Both the position numbers and the translations under genes were made by a program. Below, piece after piece: positions 33,812-45,795 of a DNA stretch of 64,000 nt (the stretch's first letter is position 1; each line of letters begins with the position of its first letter). The notes beneath the pieces were generated by a model that ran no database searches, was not told the DNA's origin, and saw only the letters and a list, made by a program, of their open reading frames with translations. The DNA comes from Medicago truncatula (lineage: Eukaryota > Streptophyta > Magnoliopsida > Fabales > Fabaceae). The DNA is taken from NCBI RefSeq assembly GCF_003473485.1, contig NC_053045.1, positions 35,500,494-35,564,493 of the forward strand, given 5' to 3'.

Positions 33812-34084
33812 ATGGGTTTTCGTTTACCTGTTATCATCAGAAGGGCATCAAACCAAGCATCTTCAAAGGGTGTGGATGTGCCAAGGGGATATCTTGCCGT
33901 ATATGTTGGAGAGGAAATGAAGAGGTTTGTGATCCCAATGTCATACTTAAACCAACCATCATTTCAAGAATTGCTGAATCAAGCTGAGGAACAATTTGAA
34001 TATGTTCATCCAATGGGTGGTCTCACTATTCCATGCAGAGAAGATGTTTTCTTAGATATCACTTCGCGCTTGTGTAGGTTCTAG
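33812..34084 (+). CDS. SAUR family auxin-responsive protein, 90 aa
   Basis: Single-exon [27 protein letters not shown], then [47 protein letters not shown] and [19 protein letters not shown]. The start follows a TATA box near 33678-33688 and matches sister genes. Departures are PRGY for PKGY and FEYVHP for FGYDHP. ATAGAT (34105-34110) and a GTA at 34127-34129 form a DST-like element just after the stop. It is the intact duplicate of the frameshifted 30643 gene and faces the broken 35604 copy. Confidence 0.93.
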   Translation: MGFRLPVIIRRASNQASSKGVDVPRGYLAVYVGEEMKRFVIPMSYLNQPSFQELLNQAEEQFEYVHPMGGLTIPCREDVFLDITSRLCRF

Positions 34085-35603
34085 ACCTTCAAGAAGTATC
34101 TGACATAGATTATTTTAGGCAAATTTGTACAGAAGACCATTACTTGTTTTTCATTAGTCTACATTCCACCTTTTGTCAGTTAAAAAAACAGTAAAACAGC
34201 TGACTGAGGTTATTAGGGACAAAAAGATTTTGATTTGTTTAGGAAAATTTTCAGTTAATTGATTACAAAGTTATATGCAGAAATATAATACCAAGAGACA
34301 CATTTATCTTCTATATGCTCTTCTGGGAATGCCTTTTAATATTATTTTTTTCTGCTCCATAATTCACGAAGAACAAATTTTACCTTAATATGAAAGAAGG
34401 AAATATGTTTTATTTCAAAACCAGCTGGTAATCTATACTGTTTTTGGTTCAGTAATAGTTTTGCTGGAATGTTAATTAACCATCATGTATTAGCAATCTC
34501 AATATCAGTGCCGAATTTTGATCAGTATCGACCTTGTTTTTGTGCCACAAAAAGGAATATATCTACTGGTTTAAGTTTAGTCTTAAATTTCAGGTGTGTG
34601 CATGATTTAACTTTCCAATTTACAAAAATTAGATCAAACTAGTACTTTACGAGAACTAAAAGGAGATAAAGAAGAACTAATAAGTTAGGATTAATACACT
34701 CAGGAATAAACTCGTACACATGATTAATCCAAAGGATATTTGTAAGTAATTATTTCATACTTCAATATTTATAGGGATTGATCACCCTTAGGATGATTTA
34801 CAACTTGAATATTGAATGACAATTTAATCTATGCATCCTTTGAGATAGCATTCCATGTGATTCTCAAGTTATTAGTGATAGATTTGCAGTGAAACACTCA
34901 TCTCAATATAGTAGTATATGTTTGACTTAAATGAAATTTGAACTGGTAATAAATATATACAATATAAAACCGTTTATTTGTTTTTAGTTAACAATTTATA
35001 AGGTTTTGAAAGAGTTGATTTATGATGTGGTATTATAACTTTTATGACGAAGTCTAGAGTTTTAACCATTGAAATCCTTTTTCTTATAAGAAAATAAGTT
35101 GATTTAAGAGCACAGGAATGTGTATTTTATAATCTTGTGAAAACCTTAATTGGCTAACCATAGTAAAAGTTGTCATTGAAATTAGTTTGTAATCAAACAA
35201 TCAGCTCTACCTGTGCTACACTCTTCTTTCTAGCCTTAGAGATTTCTCAAAGAATTGAGGTCTTGGATTTAAATTTTCAATTATACAATCCAGATTCTTC
35301 TCATTGCAATTCGAATCACACTTATCAGACAAGTGTAGCAGGAGAACAGCAGATGTTATAAACAGTAATAAAATAAAGAAAACAAAGATAATATTCAAAA
35401 AGGTGTCTGTTTATGTATATAACTTTTTCGTGCAAAAATAAGATGTATACAGAAATTCATTGAAATTCGACCATGAAGTCAAATATATATGTTCATAACT
35501 ATCTCCGTTGGATGACAGTTCTGCTTAAAAAGAATGAAAAATTAAAGAGTTTTCTGTACAATTTGTCACAACTAATATCTATGTCAGTCTTCTTTAACGA
35601 GAT
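34085..35603. other. Convergent spacer, no gene
   Basis: Second copy of the spacer 30905-32742 without the Tourist MITE and the short retroposed insert, so it approximates the pre-insertion state. Open frames at 35170-35361 and 35216-35398 overlap on opposite strands and lack signatures. Confidence 0.45.
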
Positions 35604-35861
35604 TTAGCATTGAAGCCAAGAAGTGAGTTGTAAGAAAGCATCTTCACTGCAAGGAATTGTGAGACCACCCATTGGATGATCATATCCAAACTCTTCTTCT
35701 GATTGGCTTAATAACTATTGAAATGAAGATTGATTCAATAATGAAATAGGAATCAGAAATCTCTTCATTTTGTCTCCAACATAAACTGCGAGATAGCCTT
35801 TTGGGATTCCATCCACAGTCTTGGAAGATGACCTTCTAATACCAGGTAACCGGAATCCCAT
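35604..35861 (-). pseudogene. SAUR with premature stop codon
   Basis: The minus-strand ATG at 35861-35859 gives [20 protein letters not shown], then [20 protein letters not shown] and LLNQSSFQ, then TAG where the sister gene at 32743 has a Glu codon (codon 49). The frame is otherwise open to the normal stop at 35606-35604, with [12 protein letters not shown] and [18 protein letters not shown] still readable, so the loss is recent. The truncated peptide would be 48 residues and lack the C-terminal half of the SAUR domain. Upstream, GTCACATGGTATT (36071-36083) and a TATA-like run near 35971-35980 are preserved. Confidence 0.88.
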
Positions 35862-36083
35862 ATTGTTAGTTGTACACACAAACAATGCAATAACTTGTGT
35901 ATAAAAGAGAGAAATATTTGAATTTGTATGTTGTGAGTTGCTTGTTTTGGTGATTTAGAATGTAATGATGAGTATATATAGATAGATAAAGGAGTCTCTG
36001 CCAACTAATGAATTGTGTGGTTGTGTTAGTTTTGGGCTATTATTTGATAAGAGATAAGGGCCAATGAGAGGTCACATGGTATT

Positions 36084-37030
36084 TTTTTCATGGTTTTTTA
36101 ATTATATAAAGGGTTACTTCAGACTTAAAAACTCATGCCAACTCAGTTTCCCCTTTAGAAAGAGACTTTACAACCACTAAGCCAATTTTCACATTCTTGC
36201 AGCAGACAAGCTCAAAACACATATATCAGAAAATTGGTTTGTCAAATTGTTGTTTAACAACTAGGAATTGGTTTGTCAAATTATTAAATAATGAAATTTG
36301 AGATAAGGGAAGACCACAGTTGGTGACAATATACTATCTGGTGTTACTGTTACTTGGAAATTGGCAGACATGGTGGTCCGAGTGTTGTGCCAACAACTTG
36401 ATTAATCAATAATCCAGAAAGAAAGAAAAAATCCACTGCTTTGAAGTAGTTATGTGAAATCAGTCACTTCCTCCCAGTAACATAAGTAGTGCAAGAAGTC
36501 CATCAGTTATGTAATCAAAGCATGAAAAGTTTAAAATGTTGTGTACACAGCTAATTAATAACTGAGTCTCATATAGACTTCATAACTCAAATTTGGAGTT
36601 TTTTATTGGTATGCTAAATTGCTTTGACCAGACAAATATATTGTTAATATTGTCAAGCCAACGTTCTGTTTTGTTATCCTATGGTCTTACTATGAAGCAC
36701 TTAAGGTACTTAAGATTCAAGGCAATTAGTAAACAGATTGGATAAGTAACTTAAGGCTAATAGATGTAGAAATTTTGGTTTTTCAGAAGAACTTAAATTA
36801 GTTTTTTTCTTCTATTTTCCATGGTCACTGAGTTAGCTAGAATGACAAATTTTCAAATTTTACAGCAACTTTCATTGACCATCAGCCCAAGTAGCACTCC
36901 GAATCTGATAAATACAACTTCATCGATGAATTTCGAAAATTCCAAGGCGTATCTAAATATTCAGTAGACATAACTCAATAGAAAATTCAAAGATGCAAAA
37001 CTCAATACTAAGTCATTGTTATTGGCTATA
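36084..37030. repeat. SAUR-flank repeat shared with 24.6-24.9 kb and 63.2 kb
   Basis: No gene. TTACTTGGAAATTGGCAGACATGGTGGTCC (36350-36379) matches 24670-24700. Inverted, it also matches 63195-63228, where a hAT-type element has been inserted. Confidence 0.5.
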
Positions 37031-37035
37031 TTATC

Positions 37036-39381
37036 TGTCAGGACCCAAAATTCACAATCGTGACCGGCGCACGAACTAGAACATCCTAGTTCGGCAAGCC
37101 TATTGACGACACTTGGCAACTATAATTTAAACAATTTTCAATATGACTTAAAATGATATCCACTGAAATTTCGACAGAGCATCCTCTGTATTTTGAATAT
37201 TTTCCAAGACTTTAATCCTGTTTATGAACCTGTATTCTCATCCAGAGTTTCAAAAAGACATATTTACATATTTGTACATCTCAAATAAAACATTCCTAGA
37301 CTCCAAATAGCTGCAGATACTCTGATTCAACATATACATAAACAAAAGAGACATCCATCAAAGAAGCCTACCAAAAAGAGTGACACGGCTGAACTTTGAG
37401 TCTACTAGCAGCTTCCTACTTAGCTGCTTGAAAATCTGAAAAAAATAGAAAATAAAAGAGTAAGTCACAAGGACTTAGTGAGAGACAACAACCACCACCA
37501 ACTAGAAGGGAAACACACAAGGGCACGATTATTTATTTTTCTCAAATCTAATTTTTAACTTACAAGGCTAGTAACGGTATAAAAATATAATAAATTCACA
37601 ATCAAGTGTACCATGAAAATTCATAAAACTTTGTAATTTTATCAAACCAAATAAGACTATATCAAAATTTCAATGTCGTCAAGAGGTGAAACCAAATCCA
37701 CAACTTTAAAGAAAATATATAAATCTATAGAAAATATATAAATCGATTATAATGAAAAGGAATCGAGATAATCAAATCCAAATAGAATATAAAAGTCGGA
37801 CTTAATGAAATGGAATCAAAATAATCACTTCAAAGCAAATATAAAACCATTTTCAATTTCATAATACCAAAATAATCAACTTTAAATAAAGTATAGAAAT
37901 CCAACTTCAGTGAAAATAATCAAATGGGTGAATCGAGAACTAGCTCCATCTCGTTGATAGCCCTCTCCTCCTAATGGTGGCCTTTCCATGGGGCGGCTCC
38001 ATCTAACGGATAGCTCTTTTCTCTCGACTCAAAACAAAGTGTAAAACATTTTCAATTAGAGAGTTTACCTCTCATTGATAGCCCCCTCCTCCTAATGGCG
38101 GCCTTTCCATAGGGGCGGCTCCATCTAATGGGGTAACTCTACCTAATTGAAATCACATACTAGGTGCACCTAGGTCGACACCATTATAACCGTAATTTTC
38201 AAAACATCATTCTTAAACCACAATGCTAAAACCATATATCACAACATAACGAAACTTGTTTCAAAATACGTATCATCAAAACTCAATCGAAGATCTATTA
38301 CTTAAAATCATAAGTTAATTCAAATCCAAATCGTATACAAATATAATCAAACCTTTGAAAAACGCATATTTCAACACCACGTTTCACAACATATCAAAAC
38401 AAATACGAAAATACATAAAATCCAATCCTCCGTTTCAATTTCTTTACTTTATAAATCACAAGTAAAATCCAAATCCAAATGAAGCGCATATTAACATTGA
38501 ATATTCTCAAGAACATGTATCTCAAAACCGTATTTCTCCATATCTCAAAACCCATGTCATAGTATATGCAACCAAACATCTATTTTCAAATCATTTGCTC
38601 AATAAGTCATAGATAAATCCAAATAGAGACCATAATAATATCGATGACTTTAAACATAAGTATCAATGAGAAGAAAAATGTTCAAAGGGCGTGTTCCCCA
38701 TTTTTTATAAACACTTTAACATAGAAAATTATCAAAATATCAATAATATTAATAGTGAAAATATGTGATAATGATCGTTATCAACTCACAACTATGAAGA
38801 AACAAATCCATTCCTAGCAATGTTGTCTGAAATGACCACCGAAAGCAGTTTCCACCGAATCTGAACATCAAACAATACTTTCAGCTCTTGTGAAAACTTA
38901 TTTAAGATCACCTAACGAATAGATAAAAGGATTAGACAAAACCCCCAATTTGTTAGGCATAGGGTTTGAAATTGACTCATGAAAATCTAAGATTTTACTA
39001 TCTATACTAGTTACACTACTCATCCAAGTTAGATATTATCACTAAATTTCATTAATCTTACCTCAAAAAGTCTCAATGAGCAACTTCTAAGATGAGCATT
39101 CTTCTCATTTCTTAAAGCATTAACCCAATTTCCCAAAATTATACCCAAAAGCACTTGTGGATTATAGAAAAGCTTTGATTTGGAATGAATACTTTTTCTC
39201 TACAAATCATCATTGAGTTATGTTTTTTGTTCGATGATTGAAAGGAGAAGAGAGGAAAAAATTGAATGAAGGTTCTGGAAGATGGAATAGTGGGAAATAA
39301 AAGTCACGTGAGGTTCTTTTATAACACTCTTTTTTTATTTTTTATTTATTTTTTTGGTTTAAAATGAAACGGTGCGTTTCA
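37036..39381. mobile_element. LTR-like insertion of 2.35 kb (probable solo LTR)
   Basis: It begins TGTCAGGACCC and ends GTGCGTTTCA (TG...CA), with the 5-base duplication TTATC at 37031-37035 and 39382-39386. It interrupts SAUR-flank DNA that is continuous in other copies. The interior has no long open frame. It carries a repeated segment (CCTCCTAATGG(T/C)GGCCTTTCCAT at about 37968 and 38089, each followed by GGCGGCTCCATCTAA). A solo LTR is the simplest reading. Confidence 0.7.
37930..38150. repeat. Internal direct repeat, about 115 bp apart
   Basis: Two GC-richer copies of a stretch of about 85 bases, starting TAGCCC(T/C)CTCCTCC and running through GGGGCGGCTCCATCTAA, sit at about 37960-38015 and 38080-38140 inside the LTR-like element. 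Confidence 0.65.
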
Positions 39382-39705
39382 TTATCTTTCGCATCAGTCG
39401 TCGGAAAATGCTCTTGCTCTTCCCTTGCTGGCAATCGTGTGTTTCATTAGTACTTTGAAATTTATCAGAACACAAACTTTGTTTTTCTTATAGCAAGCAT
39501 ATTCTGTAAATAAAGAACACATGGGAGCTTCTTGAGTAGTTAAATTCATTGTAATCAAACAAAACACACATAATTGTCATATAGTAATTTGTTTTCTCAT
39601 TTCATTGGAAAAGGGATCTTTACAATTCGATATGGTTCCTAATTTAAAAAATGTCTCAACTAATCTATATGTCAGTTTCCTACAATCTTACATTCATGTA
39701 ATATT

Positions 39706-39990
39706 TCATAGCTCATTCAAGCGAGAAGTTATATGTTGAAAGGCATCTTCAGTGCAAGGAATTGTGAGGCCACCCATTGGATGATCATATCCAAACTCTT
39801 CTTCGGCTTGACTCAGCAAATCTTGAAACAATGTTTGGTTCAAGTATGATACGGGGATCACAATTCTCTTTTGTTTATCTCCAACGTACACTGCAAGATA
39901 GCCCTTTGGCACGTCCACAACTTTTGTAACTGATCGGCTTGAAGTAAACGATGATGACCTTCTAATGATACCAGGTAAACGAAAACCCAT
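39706..39990 (-). CDS. SAUR family auxin-responsive protein, 94 aa
   Basis: Single-exon SAUR. The N-terminal arm [20 protein letters not shown] is longer than in the pairs near 30-36 kb. The core is [49 protein letters not shown] and [25 protein letters not shown]-like TATATATAG is at about 40119-40127 and the upstream block at 40240-40273. ATAGATTAG on the minus strand, about 39660-39668, gives a DST-like 3-prime element. An inverted, promoterless duplicate lies at 61997-62278 and is very similar in sequence (DKQKRIV against DKQKRFV). Confidence 0.94.
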   Translation of the reverse strand: MGFRLPGIIRRSSSFTSSRSVTKVVDVPKGYLAVYVGDKQKRIVIPVSYLNQTLFQDLLSQAEEEFGYDHPMGGLTIPCTEDAFQHITSRLNEL

Positions 39991-40239
39991 TGCTGAGTGT
40001 GTTAAAACTTGAGAAGAATTTTTAAAAAAAGAACAAAAAAACTTTTAAGCAATAACCAAGTTTTTGAAATTTGAATGCTTTAGGATGTGAATGATTAGTT
40101 GGTATTGCAACCATGAATATATATAGATAAAAGAATATTGCAAAACTATTGGCTACTTGAATGATTGGTGAAGGAGAGTTAGACTATACCACTATGGTAT
40201 AGTATTAATTAGGGTTAGGTCATAGTTTCTACAGGGAGA

Positions 40240-40273
40240 CAAGGGCATGTACAATATCACATGGGATTGTCTA
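40240..40273 (-). promoter_or_regulatory. Conserved SAUR upstream block (for 39706-39990)
   Basis: CAAGGGCATGTACAATATCA followed by CATGGGATTGTCT: CATATG has become CATGTA and CACATGG is CACATGGG. It is 250-283 bases upstream of the ATG. This block is missing from the inverted copy at 62 kb. Confidence 0.5.
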
Positions 40274-41104
40274 CAGGTTTTATCCAAAGATCAAATGTCA
40301 TAATAGATAGTACAAGTCCCACCTTCTATAAATAAAATAAAACAAACATATTACCCTACCTGAAGTATCGATCCAAGAGTTCTGGTATGTTTAAACAACT
40401 CTTGATACTTATTTAGGGAGGCAGGGCCCGCGAAGTTCTGGTGTGCGAATTTCATGGGGTTTGTCTTGCAAAAATATAAAATGTGGTTCATAATGGCTCA
40501 TGATTTTGCATTCAATAGCCGGTCCTGCTTGAGGTTTTGAACTTGTACATGTATCAGATAATTAATATCAACATTGTTTGTTGGCTATTGGCAAGATATG
40601 TTATAAGCAATGAACAAGGCATGAACCGCTTTTCTCAGCTACTCAATGTATTAGAGTAAGCATTTAACGTGTAGTATTAGAGTAACTAATTCTTATAGTT
40701 ATAACGGATTTCATCAAATAAAATAAAATGATAAATAAAGAGGTCAATGACTTTGCACTGTCAGTGTATTAAATTTTACACTGTAATTCAATTATAGCTC
40801 ACAATGTAAAGCCTAATGTGTAAAACTCTTACATGGTTTTTTACATCCCTTCTGTATCAAAGAGAAGCAAATCATTACTGGAGAAAATGAAAGTGTTTTC
40901 AAGATCATGTCTCAACAACACTGGCCAATGAAATAAGATAAAGATACACATACTCCATTTCCAGATTATTGAACTACATAATACATTGTCCATAGCACAT
41001 AAATGTGTTTAAGAAACATTAATATGAAGAAAATTAAAGTGAACAAAAACACACCAAGATCCTTGGTGTACATGTGTTCCATGGCTTTGAAGTGATGAAA
41101 ACTT

Positions 41105-41575
41105 CAACTGAGAATTAAAGTGTGTAGGGTCCTTACCAACTGCCAAGGCATGTGATTACTTATAGGAAATTTCTACCTTACAACAATGTCTCATCAGTTT
41201 GCAATTAAATTATATGTCGTGTGGTAGTATTTGTGCAGTTGGAAAAAGTGGGGTATTGATGAAGACAATACTACAATCAAAAGGACTTTCCGTGCTATTC
41301 ACAAAGTACTAATCCTGCAAGCTGTTATGACAAATACAGCCATTGATTTTAACTTCAGAAGACATAATAACATGCAACCATTGGATTTAAGCTTCCAGCA
41401 GACCAACGACTAATAGTAATGTGCCGATAATGTATCAAGAATTTAAGAAATTCCCTTTAGCTGTCATACTGTCATTTTAGCAGTGCATTATTTATTAGGA
41501 CTAACCAATATAAAGTTCAATGAGATGTTGGTATGTCAAGATTGAGTAAGAGTATTGCATTGGATGAAAAAAGGT
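41105..41575 (+). repeat. Recurrent SAUR-cluster segment, copy 1
   Basis: About 400-470 bases beginning near GGTCCTTACCAACTGCCAA. Copies are at 45107-45500 (same strand) and 60955-61330 (inverted). They share GTGCAGTTGGAAA, ATCAAAAGGACTTTCCGTGC and the TTATTTATTAGGACTAA stretch. Open frames crossing the copies differ by indels and are not conserved as protein. It lies between SAUR promoters and is carried with each duplicated unit. Confidence 0.65.
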
Positions 41576-41930
41576 TGTTGTACATCGTATAAGCAATGTG
41601 TCCTATATACCCGATGTCTTGAGATTTTGGGGGAAGATGTGGTGTCGAAGCCACTTATGTGATTGCTTAGCCCAATGTCATAAAACCAAAAAATCATCTC
41701 ATAACAGAATAGTGGTATCATAGCCGATTGTTTGACTAAAGGTGACTATCTCCTTGTATGATACAAGTTGTATCGAAAGTGTTCCTGATAATGGTAGTTA
41801 GTATTCATATTGTATGCCAACTGCAGTAAAAGTTAATGTGAGCAAAGTGATTATTCTAGCTGTAAATATGTGGGTGACTCATCTATAAAGAGGGCCATTA
41901 TTCTAAAACATCTTGTGGCTCTGAAAATCT

Positions 41931-41951
41931 ATAAGACAACACCATGTGGTG
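41931..41951 (+). promoter_or_regulatory. Orphan SAUR promoter block, no gene behind it
   Basis: AAGACAACACCATGTGGTGG with its upstream neighbours (41850-42010) matches the promoter of the 16358 SAUR and the second orphan at 45.8 kb. The next coding sequence to the right is the 3-prime end of a minus-strand SAUR (42310), so the plus-strand gene it served appears to have been lost. Confidence 0.5.
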
Positions 41952-42309
41952 GTTTGTGAGCTGTTGTCTCTCACTACAGCCCATCATAATCTATAAGTAC
42001 TGATGTCATTCAGTAAAATAGTTTACCTTGTTACTGAATTGTTATTATGTCGTTTTTAGATTACTAAGTTGTTTTTTTCTTATAGTAAGCAACATTTCTC
42101 ATATTGTCAAACTCATTTCTTAAGTGCAATAAACCAAAAACATAGAAGAGCTGCTTGAATAGTCGAATTCATTGTCGTTAAACAAAATTGATATACAATT
42201 TATCAATCTAATGGTCATTTTTTTGCATCTTTACAATTTGATAAGATGCCTAGTTTACAAAAAAATAAATATCCCTACTAAACTATGTCAGTCTAATTTG
42301 GTGTTAGGT

Positions 42310-42591
42310 TCATAGTCCATTCAAGCAAGAAGTTATATGTTGGAAGACATCTTCGCCACAAGGAATGGTGAGGCCACCCATTGGATGATCATATCCATGC
42401 TCTTCCTCAACTTGTATCAGCAAGTCTTGAAACAATGGTTGGTTCAGGTATGATATGGGGATCACAAATCGCTTTTGTTTCTCTCCAACATACACTGCAA
42501 GATATCCCTTTGGCACGTCCACAACTTTTGAAACTGCTCGGTTTCCAACAAATGATGCCCTTTTGATAATACTAGGGAAACGAAAACCCAT
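42310..42591 (-). CDS. SAUR family auxin-responsive protein, 93 aa
   Basis: Single-exon [24 protein letters not shown], then [38 protein letters not shown] and [20 protein letters not shown]. The middle of the core reads [12 protein letters not shown] instead of [12 protein letters not shown], two changes at usually conserved positions (Ala to Val, Phe to His). TATATATAG (about 42722-42730) and the upstream block at 42799-42835 are intact. It is arranged head to head with the 43567 gene, about 975 bases between the two ATGs. The pair is duplicated at 46408/47935. Confidence 0.94.
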   Translation of the reverse strand: MGFRFPSIIKRASFVGNRAVSKVVDVPKGYLAVYVGEKQKRFVIPISYLNQPLFQDLLIQVEEEHGYDHPMGGLTIPCGEDVFQHITSCLNGL

Positions 42592-42798
42592 TGCTGTATG
42601 CGTTCAAACTTGAGAAAAATTGGTTTTAAAAAAGACTTGTAAGCAAGAAGCAAGTTTTTGGAAATTGGAATGGTTTAGGATGTGAATGATTTGTGTTGGT
42701 CCTAAATGCTTGTAACCATGAATATATATAGATAAAAGAATATTGAAAAACTGTTGGCTACTTGAATGATTTGTGAAGGAGAAAGAATCTACAAAGGA

Positions 42799-42835
42799 GA
42801 CAAGAGCATATACAAGATCACATGGAATTGTCTTA
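42799..42835 (-). promoter_or_regulatory. Conserved SAUR upstream block (for 42310-42591)
   Basis: GACAAGAGCATATACAAGAT then CACATGGAATTGTCTTA: CATATA replaces CATATG. It is 208-244 bases upstream of the ATG. Confidence 0.55.
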
Positions 42836-43329
42836 GATAATACACCAGCATATCACCCCACCAAAAAACAGGCCTATCAATGCAAGAGAAAGTTTAATTG
42901 ACCATGTTACTTATTTAGCAATGCAGGGACCGCAAAGTTCTGTTATGGTATGCAAATTTAATGGAATTTGTCCTGAAAAACTATATAAAATGTGGTTTAT
43001 AGTGGTTTGTGATCTTGTGTTCTATATTGGTTCTCTTCTTTCCTAACATAGTTTCTGAGATATCAATCAAGTCACACTCAAAGCTTTACAAGTTGCACAT
43101 AAATGTAATATTTATTTGGTGTATTTAATTAGTTGCAATGTCAATTACAAGAAACATACGAGATGTCTAAAGCATGTCTACCATTGGATTAGCTATAGCA
43201 ACAAATTCCAGGTTTCTTTCACCATTGCATTGTCTTTAATTTCATGGTTGTTGAGTTTTCTCATCACAAAGTGGGGTATGTGCATGTTCTTCCATTTATC
43301 TTCATCTAATGCTTGAAAATGACTTCCAT

Positions 43330-43350
43330 GATACAATGCCATGTGATCCC
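43330..43350 (+). promoter_or_regulatory. Conserved SAUR upstream block (for 43567)
   Basis: GATACAATGCCATGTGATCC, 217-237 bases before the ATG; a TATA box (ACTATATATATAC, about 43426-43438) follows. Confidence 0.5.
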
Positions 43351-43566
43351 TGGTCCCTCAGTAGGCCCTATCACAGCTCATCACAACACTTTCATTGGCT
43401 AAGTGGTTTGTACAGGCCCTTAGCAACTATATATATACATTATTCTTTTAGTTCTCAATCACCACAAGTCTTTTGCATCATAAATCATCAGAATTCAAAT
43501 ATTTCTTTCTCATCCAATCCTCTAACATAATCAGTATTTTTTTTTTGGTGCTACCATAAAAAAACA

Positions 43567-43842
43567 ATGGGTTTCCGTATAGCCAGTATTATCAAAAGGG
43601 CATCATTTTCCAAAACTCAAGGATCTAGCAAGGGATTTGAAGTCCCAAAAGGCTATCTCGCAGTCTATGTTGGAGATAGAATGAGACGGTTCGTGATTCC
43701 AGTATCATACTTGAACCAACCATCGTTTCAAGAATTACTAAATCAAACAGAAGAAGAATTTGGTTATGATCATCCAATGGGTGGTCTCACAATTCCTTGC
43801 AGCGAAGATGCTTTCTTAGAACTCACTTCTCACTTGAATTGA
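43567..43842 (+). CDS. SAUR family auxin-responsive protein, 91 aa
   Basis: Single-exon SAUR with the [20 protein letters not shown] arm that most resembles the soybean 10A5-type N-terminus (MGFRIAGIV, from memory). The core is [49 protein letters not shown] and [23 protein letters not shown] replaces QAEEE. A DST-like ATAGAATAG with GTA downstream is at about 43871-43897. It is the plus-strand member of the duplicated divergent pair; the sister at 47935 keeps the same leader (TTTTTTTTGGTG-like run) and TATA region. Confidence 0.94.
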   Translation: MGFRIASIIKRASFSKTQGSSKGFEVPKGYLAVYVGDRMRRFVIPVSYLNQPSFQELLNQTEEEFGYDHPMGGLTIPCSEDAFLELTSHLN

Positions 43843-44499
43843 GCTGAAGGTCATGCAAATGGAGATTTAGATAGAATAGTTGAGGCTAATTTGTACAGAG
43901 CGCAATTTTTTCTATTATGAATATTTTTTTCATTTTGTTTTTTCCATGTATTAATCATTCCTGCGGAAATAGGGAATGTTTCCTGAATGAGAATGTTAAT
44001 GACACAATATTTTGTTGAAACACATAGCTTCCCAAATCTCAATGAATTCTAATATATATTACAGTAGTATCATGAACATGTTATCAAATTTTAGTTGACA
44101 TAAACTAAGTTATTCAGTATTTAATAGGGATTAAGTGCAATGATTATCTTGGATATATTGACCAAGTTATTGTTATTGTATTTCAAAATGTAACATGAAA
44201 AACACAACACAATTTTCCCTGAAACAGCTTTAACAGCTTGTTGCTAGATTCTTTTTGTAATATTTATTTTCTGCTTTAAGCATCACTAAGTTTTGAATAA
44301 TTATTTTCAGTTAATTCGAATTGTTCCATCTAGCTCTGCTAAAGTTATAACATTTAACTCGGCTTTCATACCTTTTGTTACTATATTACCTATATATTTG
44401 AGAAGCTAAACATGTTGTGATACATAGATGAGAAAACTTTGAGGAAAATCACTATGGTTCATATTCTTGTTTATTAAGGAACTTATTTGATGACTCATT

Positions 44500-44880
44500 T
44501 AGGACAATAGTTAGATCTTATGGACCAAGTGGGAGAATGCAGTATTACATCAATTTTTTCAAATTGATTAGTTATAAAAACTCACTATTAAGTGGTCCAT
44601 AGGTCAGGGGAGTTATAGTTGTGGAATGGCCTCAGGCTTAATGGCCTTGAATGACCATTATATGAGTGGTAATAACTTTTAATTCTAGATGGTAGAATCA
44701 ACTCTATAAATATCCTTTGGCATCTGAGCTTTCTTTCATCTTCATCCCTTCATTATATACACCTGCTATATAGGAGAGAGTAAGAGCTTAGAAGAAGAAT
44801 GGCAAGAGGTAAACAATGGTTCTTGTTTTTCTTACGTTTGGTTTATTAATCTTAGTTGTTCACTTATTATGATTAAATTC
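44500..44880. other. Possible Copia-type LTR relic
   Basis: GGACCAAGTGGGAGAATG (about 44522-44539) looks like the polypurine tract and start of a 3-prime LTR of Copia elements. A TATAAATATCC (about 44706-44716) and a short open start ATGGCAAGAGG (44799) follow. No second LTR, primer-binding site or protein was seen. The interval lies between the two divergent SAUR units and has no counterpart in the first unit's flank. Confidence 0.3.
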
Positions 44881-45106
44881 TAAGTAATGATTTCATACTT
44901 CAGGATTTGTAGGGATTGATCACCATTAGGATGATTTACAATTTATATATTGAATAGAAGTTTAATGTATGAACCCTTTGAGATAGAATGTCATGTGATT
45001 CTCTAATTTATGAATAGCCATTGAATCCAAGTACATTTTTAGATTGTAATCTGGTATTTAGTTAAGGTTCACATAACTACATTGTGTTTTTATCCTGAAA
45101 ATTAAC

Positions 45107-45500
45107 TGTAGGGTCCTTACCAACTGCCAAAGCATGTGGTCACATATAGAAAATTTCCACCTTATAACAATTATAAAAATATCTCATCAGTTTGAATTAA
45201 ATTATATGTTGCATGGTAGTACTTGTGCAGTTGGAAATAGTGGGGTCTTGATGAAGACTGTACAATCAAAAGGACTTTCCGTGCTATTCACAAATCACAA
45301 GGACATGTCCTACAGACATTATAACATGATACCATTATTGAATTTAAGCTCCTATGAGACCAATGACTTAATAGTAATGTGCAGATAATGTATCAACTAG
45401 AAATTTCCTTGAGCTGTCATACCAGCATTTTAGCAATGCATTATTTATTAGGACTAATCAATATACAGATCAAAGAGACATTGTTATGTGAAGCGGTGAG
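45107..45500 (+). repeat. Recurrent SAUR-cluster segment, copy 2
   Basis: Same-strand copy of 41105-41575, offset by about 4 kb, which marks the left end of the second divergent SAUR unit. It is followed at 45624-45670 by a 23-base tandem duplication around AGATTCCCTCGTGACTCAAC. Confidence 0.65.
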
Positions 45501-45795
45501 TAAGGGTCTCACATTGGATGGAAAAGTGGATGCTGAGCATCATATAATAATGTGACTCGTATATCTGATGTATTAAAGTTTTTAATGAAGATGTGATGTC
45601 CAAACCATTTATATGATGATTTCCCAAGATTCCCTCGTGACTCAACCCAAGATTCCCTCGTGACTCAACAGTGATATGAGAACCGATGGTAACAGTGGTA
45701 GGATGTTGTGGGTTTCTAGCAATAAATATGTAGGTGACTCATCTACAAAGCGGGCCATTATTCTAAAATCTCTTGTGACTCTTGATGAAAATCTA

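Noticed and set aside
44799..44850. ATGGCAAGAGGTAAA, like the first codons of a MADS-box gene
   Set aside because: Similarity ends after five codons, no MADS domain follows, and the context looks like a decayed LTR.
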